From Nocardia pseudovaccinii NBRC 100343 (GTDB lineage Bacteria; Actinomycetota; Actinomycetes; Mycobacteriales; Mycobacteriaceae), in contig NZ_BDBY01000036.1 of assembly GCF_001613225.1 (NCBI RefSeq), forward strand, positions 1-48,486: a stretch of DNA of 48,486 nucleotides, read 5' to 3'. The stretch's first letter is position 1; each line of letters starts with the position of its first letter. The notes under the pieces were generated by a model that saw only the letters and a program-made list of their open reading frames with translations, made no database searches and was not told the origin of the DNA. The translations under genes and the position numbers were made by a program. This document shows positions 44,081-48,486 of the stretch, piece by piece.

Positions 44081-44368
44081 TGTTCCCCCTTAATACGGAA
44101 ACCAATCTGTCGCGTCATATTTCGACACTCCGAGCGTACTTGGGACCCGGGCAATGCGCGCGCGGATCCTTTCGTTCCGCTGGAGTCTATGCCGCCGGAT
44201 CGGTCGCTTATGCCGACACCGGTCCGGTTCCGCAGAGACCTAGGTCGAATGCGGAATTGATCACTTTCACCTCGCGCCGGTTCTATGCTTGTCGCGACGG
44301 AGTTGGTCCCATCATCACCCTGGCGATCCCCGCGCAGGGTGCCGGCAAGGGTTAGAGGGGTCAGAAGC

Positions 44369-44878
44369 GTGAAGAACAGCAAACGTTTTCGAAACTGGTC
44401 GGTCAGATCCGCTTTACTCGTCGGTGCCGTTTCCGCAGGTCTCCTGATGGCGGGGACGGCACAGGCCGAACCGTTGTGGCCCGGTGGACCGGATATCGGC
44501 ACTCCGGCGATCATCCCGCCGGTTCCGATCGTCGCACCGTGTGGCACCACCGCACGCATGTGCATGCGGCTGTCGACCAATGAAGCCTGGCTGATGGACA
44601 ACGGCAAGGTCACCTACGGTCCGACGCCGATCTCGCACGGTCGGCCCGGGTATGAGACACCGCCCGGCGTCTTCAAGGTCGCGTTCAAGCGGGAGGACTT
44701 CTGGAGCACCATGCACAACGCTCCGATGAAGTGGGCGGTCTTCTTCAACGGCGATATCGCCACCCACATCGGCCCCATCGAGGAGCAGTCGCACGGCTGC
44801 ATCCGGATGACTCCCGAGGGCGCCGAAGCGACATACCGCTATCTCAACCCCGGCGACGTGGTCGAAGTCGTACCATGA
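44369..44878 (+). CDS. Secreted L,D-transpeptidase (YkuD domain)
   Basis: 169-aa exported enzyme that forms 3-3 peptidoglycan cross-links. The signal peptide (hydrophobic 13-32, AQA cleavage near 33) is followed directly by a compact YkuD domain: MCMRLSTNEAWLMDNG, HGRPGYETPPGVFKV, FFNGDIATHIGP and the catalytic SHGCIRM with Cys144, His142 and His133. There is no added Ig-like domain, so it is shorter than mycobacterial LdtMt2. GTG 44369 has GAGGGG 8 bp upstream. It is divergent from the EspC-like operon across 288 bp without a gene. Confidence 0.93.
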   Translation: MKNSKRFRNWSVRSALLVGAVSAGLLMAGTAQAEPLWPGGPDIGTPAIIPPVPIVAPCGTTARMCMRLSTNEAWLMDNGKVTYGPTPISHGRPGYETPPGVFKVAFKREDFWSTMHNAPMKWAVFFNGDIATHIGPIEEQSHGCIRMTPEGAEATYRYLNPGDVVEVVP

Positions 44879-44896
44879 CACCGGATTTGCGCATGG

Positions 44897-44927
44897 AAGG
44901 GCCCGGGCGGATTCCTCCCGGGCCTTT
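44897..44927. terminator. Bidirectional terminator between L,D-transpeptidase and MFS genes
   Basis: 11-bp stem with one G-U pair (aagggcccggg / cccgggccttt) and a 9-nt loop. It sits between convergent genes and is suited to both directions. Confidence 0.8.
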
Positions 44928-44948
44928 CTCATGTCCGCCTCGCCTGCC

Positions 44949-47173
<2,225 letters not shown>

Positions 47174-47190
47174 GTCCGCCAAAGTAGCAC

Positions 47191-47216
47191 AAACTGCAAT
47201 TTTTCAGAAACTGCAA
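47191..47216. promoter_or_regulatory. Probable TetR operator (repeat aaactgcaa)
   Basis: aaactgcaa at 47191-47199 and 47208-47216, 17 bp apart, enclosing the imperfect palindrome ctgcaatttttcag. It lies 18-43 bp upstream of the TetR start. Confidence 0.5.
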
Positions 47217-47659
47217 ATTCAAGGCGGGAGGTAGCGCCGCGAGGCCGAACGACTCCGGCCCGACCGGCCGCGAACGACCCACCGCCAACCGAAAGCGAAT
47301 AACCAGCTACGCGCAACCCGAGCGAGCGCCGTCTCCCATGAGCTCATACCCGAATTGCCGGAAAACCCGGGCACAGCGGCAATGACCCATCGACTTTTCA
47401 GGAAACTCGAATCACAATATTGCAGCGAGGCCGGAAGTCGTTGCAATGCAAGGCGAAACAATTCAGTTCACGGCAAATAAGTAAGGCTCCAATTTTGTCG
47501 TCCCCGTCAGCGATAGAGGCGTAAACTCAACCCATTCAGCGTCGATTACATCGAAATATTTATGCCGAACACGTTGTAGTAGGCGACCGCGACCAGAAAG
47601 TCGACCGAACGTCCCACGCCAGAGATTTGTCGACTCAACAGAGCAACCGAGGAGGCAGC
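47217..47659. other. Gene-free, relatively AT-rich intergenic stretch
   Basis: The region between the TetR-MFS operon and the aldehyde dehydrogenase has no recognisable gene. The part from about 47390 to 47600 is clearly less GC-rich than its surroundings (for example tcgaaatatttatgccg). TTGTCG at 47495 and TAAACT at 47522 are 21 bp apart, too far for a confident promoter call. A divergent regulatory region is likely. Confidence 0.5.
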
Positions 47660-48486
47660 ATGACAGTGGTCCAGAACTTCATCGACGGCAAGCTCGTCGA
47701 CTCGGTCGGCGGTGCGACGATGGCACTGGTCGACCCTGCCACCGGTGATCGGTACGGCACCGCCCCGGCGTCCAACGAACAGGACATCGACAACGCGTAC
47801 GCAGCTGCGGCGAGGGCGTTCGAGGACTGGAAGCGCTGGACGCCGTCGCATCGCCAGAAGGCATTGCTGGATTTCGCCGCCGAATTGGAGACCGCCGCCG
47901 ACGCGCTTGTCGCGGCCGAGGGTCGCAACACCGGAAAACCGAACCACCTCACCTCGGCCGTGGAGATCCCGCAGATGCTGGACCAGACCCGATTCTTCGC
48001 GGGCGCGGCACGGGTACTCGAGGGTAAATCGGCCTGTGAGTATCTGGCGGACCATACATCGTGGATCCGCCGGGAGCCGATCGGCGTCATTGGGCAGGTG
48101 ACGCCGTGGAATTACCCGATGATGATGGCAGTCTGGAAATTTGTTCCCGCGATCGCGGCTGGCAACACCGTGGTGATCAAGCCGAGCGACACCACCCCGG
48201 TGACCACGGTGATGCTGGCCGAACTGGCCTCCGAGCACCTGCCGCCAGGCGTGCTCAACGTGGTCACCGGTGACCGGGTGACCGGTGCGGCGGTGGTGGC
48301 GCATCCGACCCCGCAGATGGTGTCGATCACCGGTTCGGTGGCAGCGGGTCGTGCTGTCGCGGAGTCGGCGGGCGCCCGCCTGAAGCGCACACATCTGGAG
48401 TTGGGCGGCAAAGCACCGGTGATCGTGTTTCCCGACGCCGATATCGCCGCCGCCGCCAGAGGCATCGCGGCCTCGGGTTATTTCAA
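47660..48486 (+). CDS. Aminobutyraldehyde-type NAD-dependent aldehyde dehydrogenase (3' truncated by window)
   Basis: The first 275 residues of an ALDH-superfamily enzyme. VVQNFIDGKLVDSVGG, GQVTPWNYPMMMAVWKFVP, NTVVIKPSDTTP, SITGSVAAGRAVAES and THLELGGKAPVIVF (catalytic Glu) are visible; the nucleophilic cysteine lies beyond the window. The N-terminus most resembles gamma-aminobutyraldehyde dehydrogenases (PatD/Prr type), which oxidise the aldehyde formed from putrescine to GABA. ATG 47660 follows GAGGAGG. It could be the catabolic counterpart of the polyamine operon at 14749-17075, but other omega-amino or betaine aldehydes are possible. The frame is open to the window edge. Confidence 0.9.
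   Translation, partial: MTVVQNFIDGKLVDSVGGATMALVDPATGDRYGTAPASNEQDIDNAYAAAARAFEDWKRWTPSHRQKALLDFAAELETAADALVAAEGRNTGKPNHLTSAVEIPQMLDQTRFFAGAARVLEGKSACEYLADHTSWIRREPIGVIGQVTPWNYPMMMAVWKFVPAIAAGNTVVIKPSDTTPVTTVMLAELASEHLPPGVLNVVTGDRVTGAAVVAHPTPQMVSITGSVAAGRAVAESAGARLKRTHLELGGKAPVIVFPDADIAAAARGIAASGYF

Noticed and set aside
47495..47527. TTGTCG / TAAACT promoter for the aldehyde dehydrogenase
   Set aside because: The 21-bp spacing is outside the usual range.

Overview
This window looks like chromosomal DNA from a mycolic-acid actinomycete, most likely Nocardia or a close relative. The base composition is very GC-rich and GTG/TTG starts are common. The IdeR homologue keeps every metal-ligand residue at the Mycobacterium tuberculosis position. 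AhpC and AhpD carry their active-site cysteines at M. tuberculosis numbering. A small EspC-like type VII secretion protein is also present. The genus is an inference; no rRNA gene is in the window.

Layout. 1-2355: a LacI-type regulator between two stretches of degenerate, repeated, apparently non-coding DNA. 2356-8263: a protein acetyltransferase/acyl-CoA synthetase-like protein overlapping an AcuC-type deacetylase, divergent from ideR-galE. 8366-14637: a DUF4192-type protein, a lipoprotein, a PAC2 protein and a Ski2-like helicase. 14749-17075: a polyamine operon made of a PLP ornithine/lysine-type decarboxylase and an AdoMet decarboxylase fused to an aminopropyltransferase, closed by a nested hairpin. 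17234-24376: a three-gene operon of a MoxR-type AAA+ ATPase, a giant DUF5682-VWA fusion and a SWIM zinc-finger protein. It corresponds, from memory, to the uncharacterised E. coli yehL-yehM-yehP-yehQ set. A DUF4132 protein (compare E. coli YehI) lies at 30606-33884. This is the best candidate for an undescribed system.

24618-30522 holds small regulator-plus-enzyme modules with visible operators: a TetR with an SDR and a tautomerase, a MarR with an NmrA-like reductase, and an intact OxyR/AhpC-AhpD peroxide defence locus ending in a strong terminator. 33927-41440 is accessory metabolism: a PhzF-like protein, a MarR/amidohydrolase pair, a DUF5134-like membrane protein, an AraC regulator, an SDR, an acyl-CoA synthetase with a possible small coupled ORF, and a GNAT.

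41498-44080 is a tightly overlapping operon of an EspC-like protein, a helical and proline-rich protein, and a single-pass membrane protein, probably linked to type VII secretion. 44369-47173 carries a secreted L,D-transpeptidase and a TetR-MFS drug-efflux pair. The window ends inside an aminobutyraldehyde-type aldehyde dehydrogenase, preceded by a relatively AT-rich gene-free stretch.
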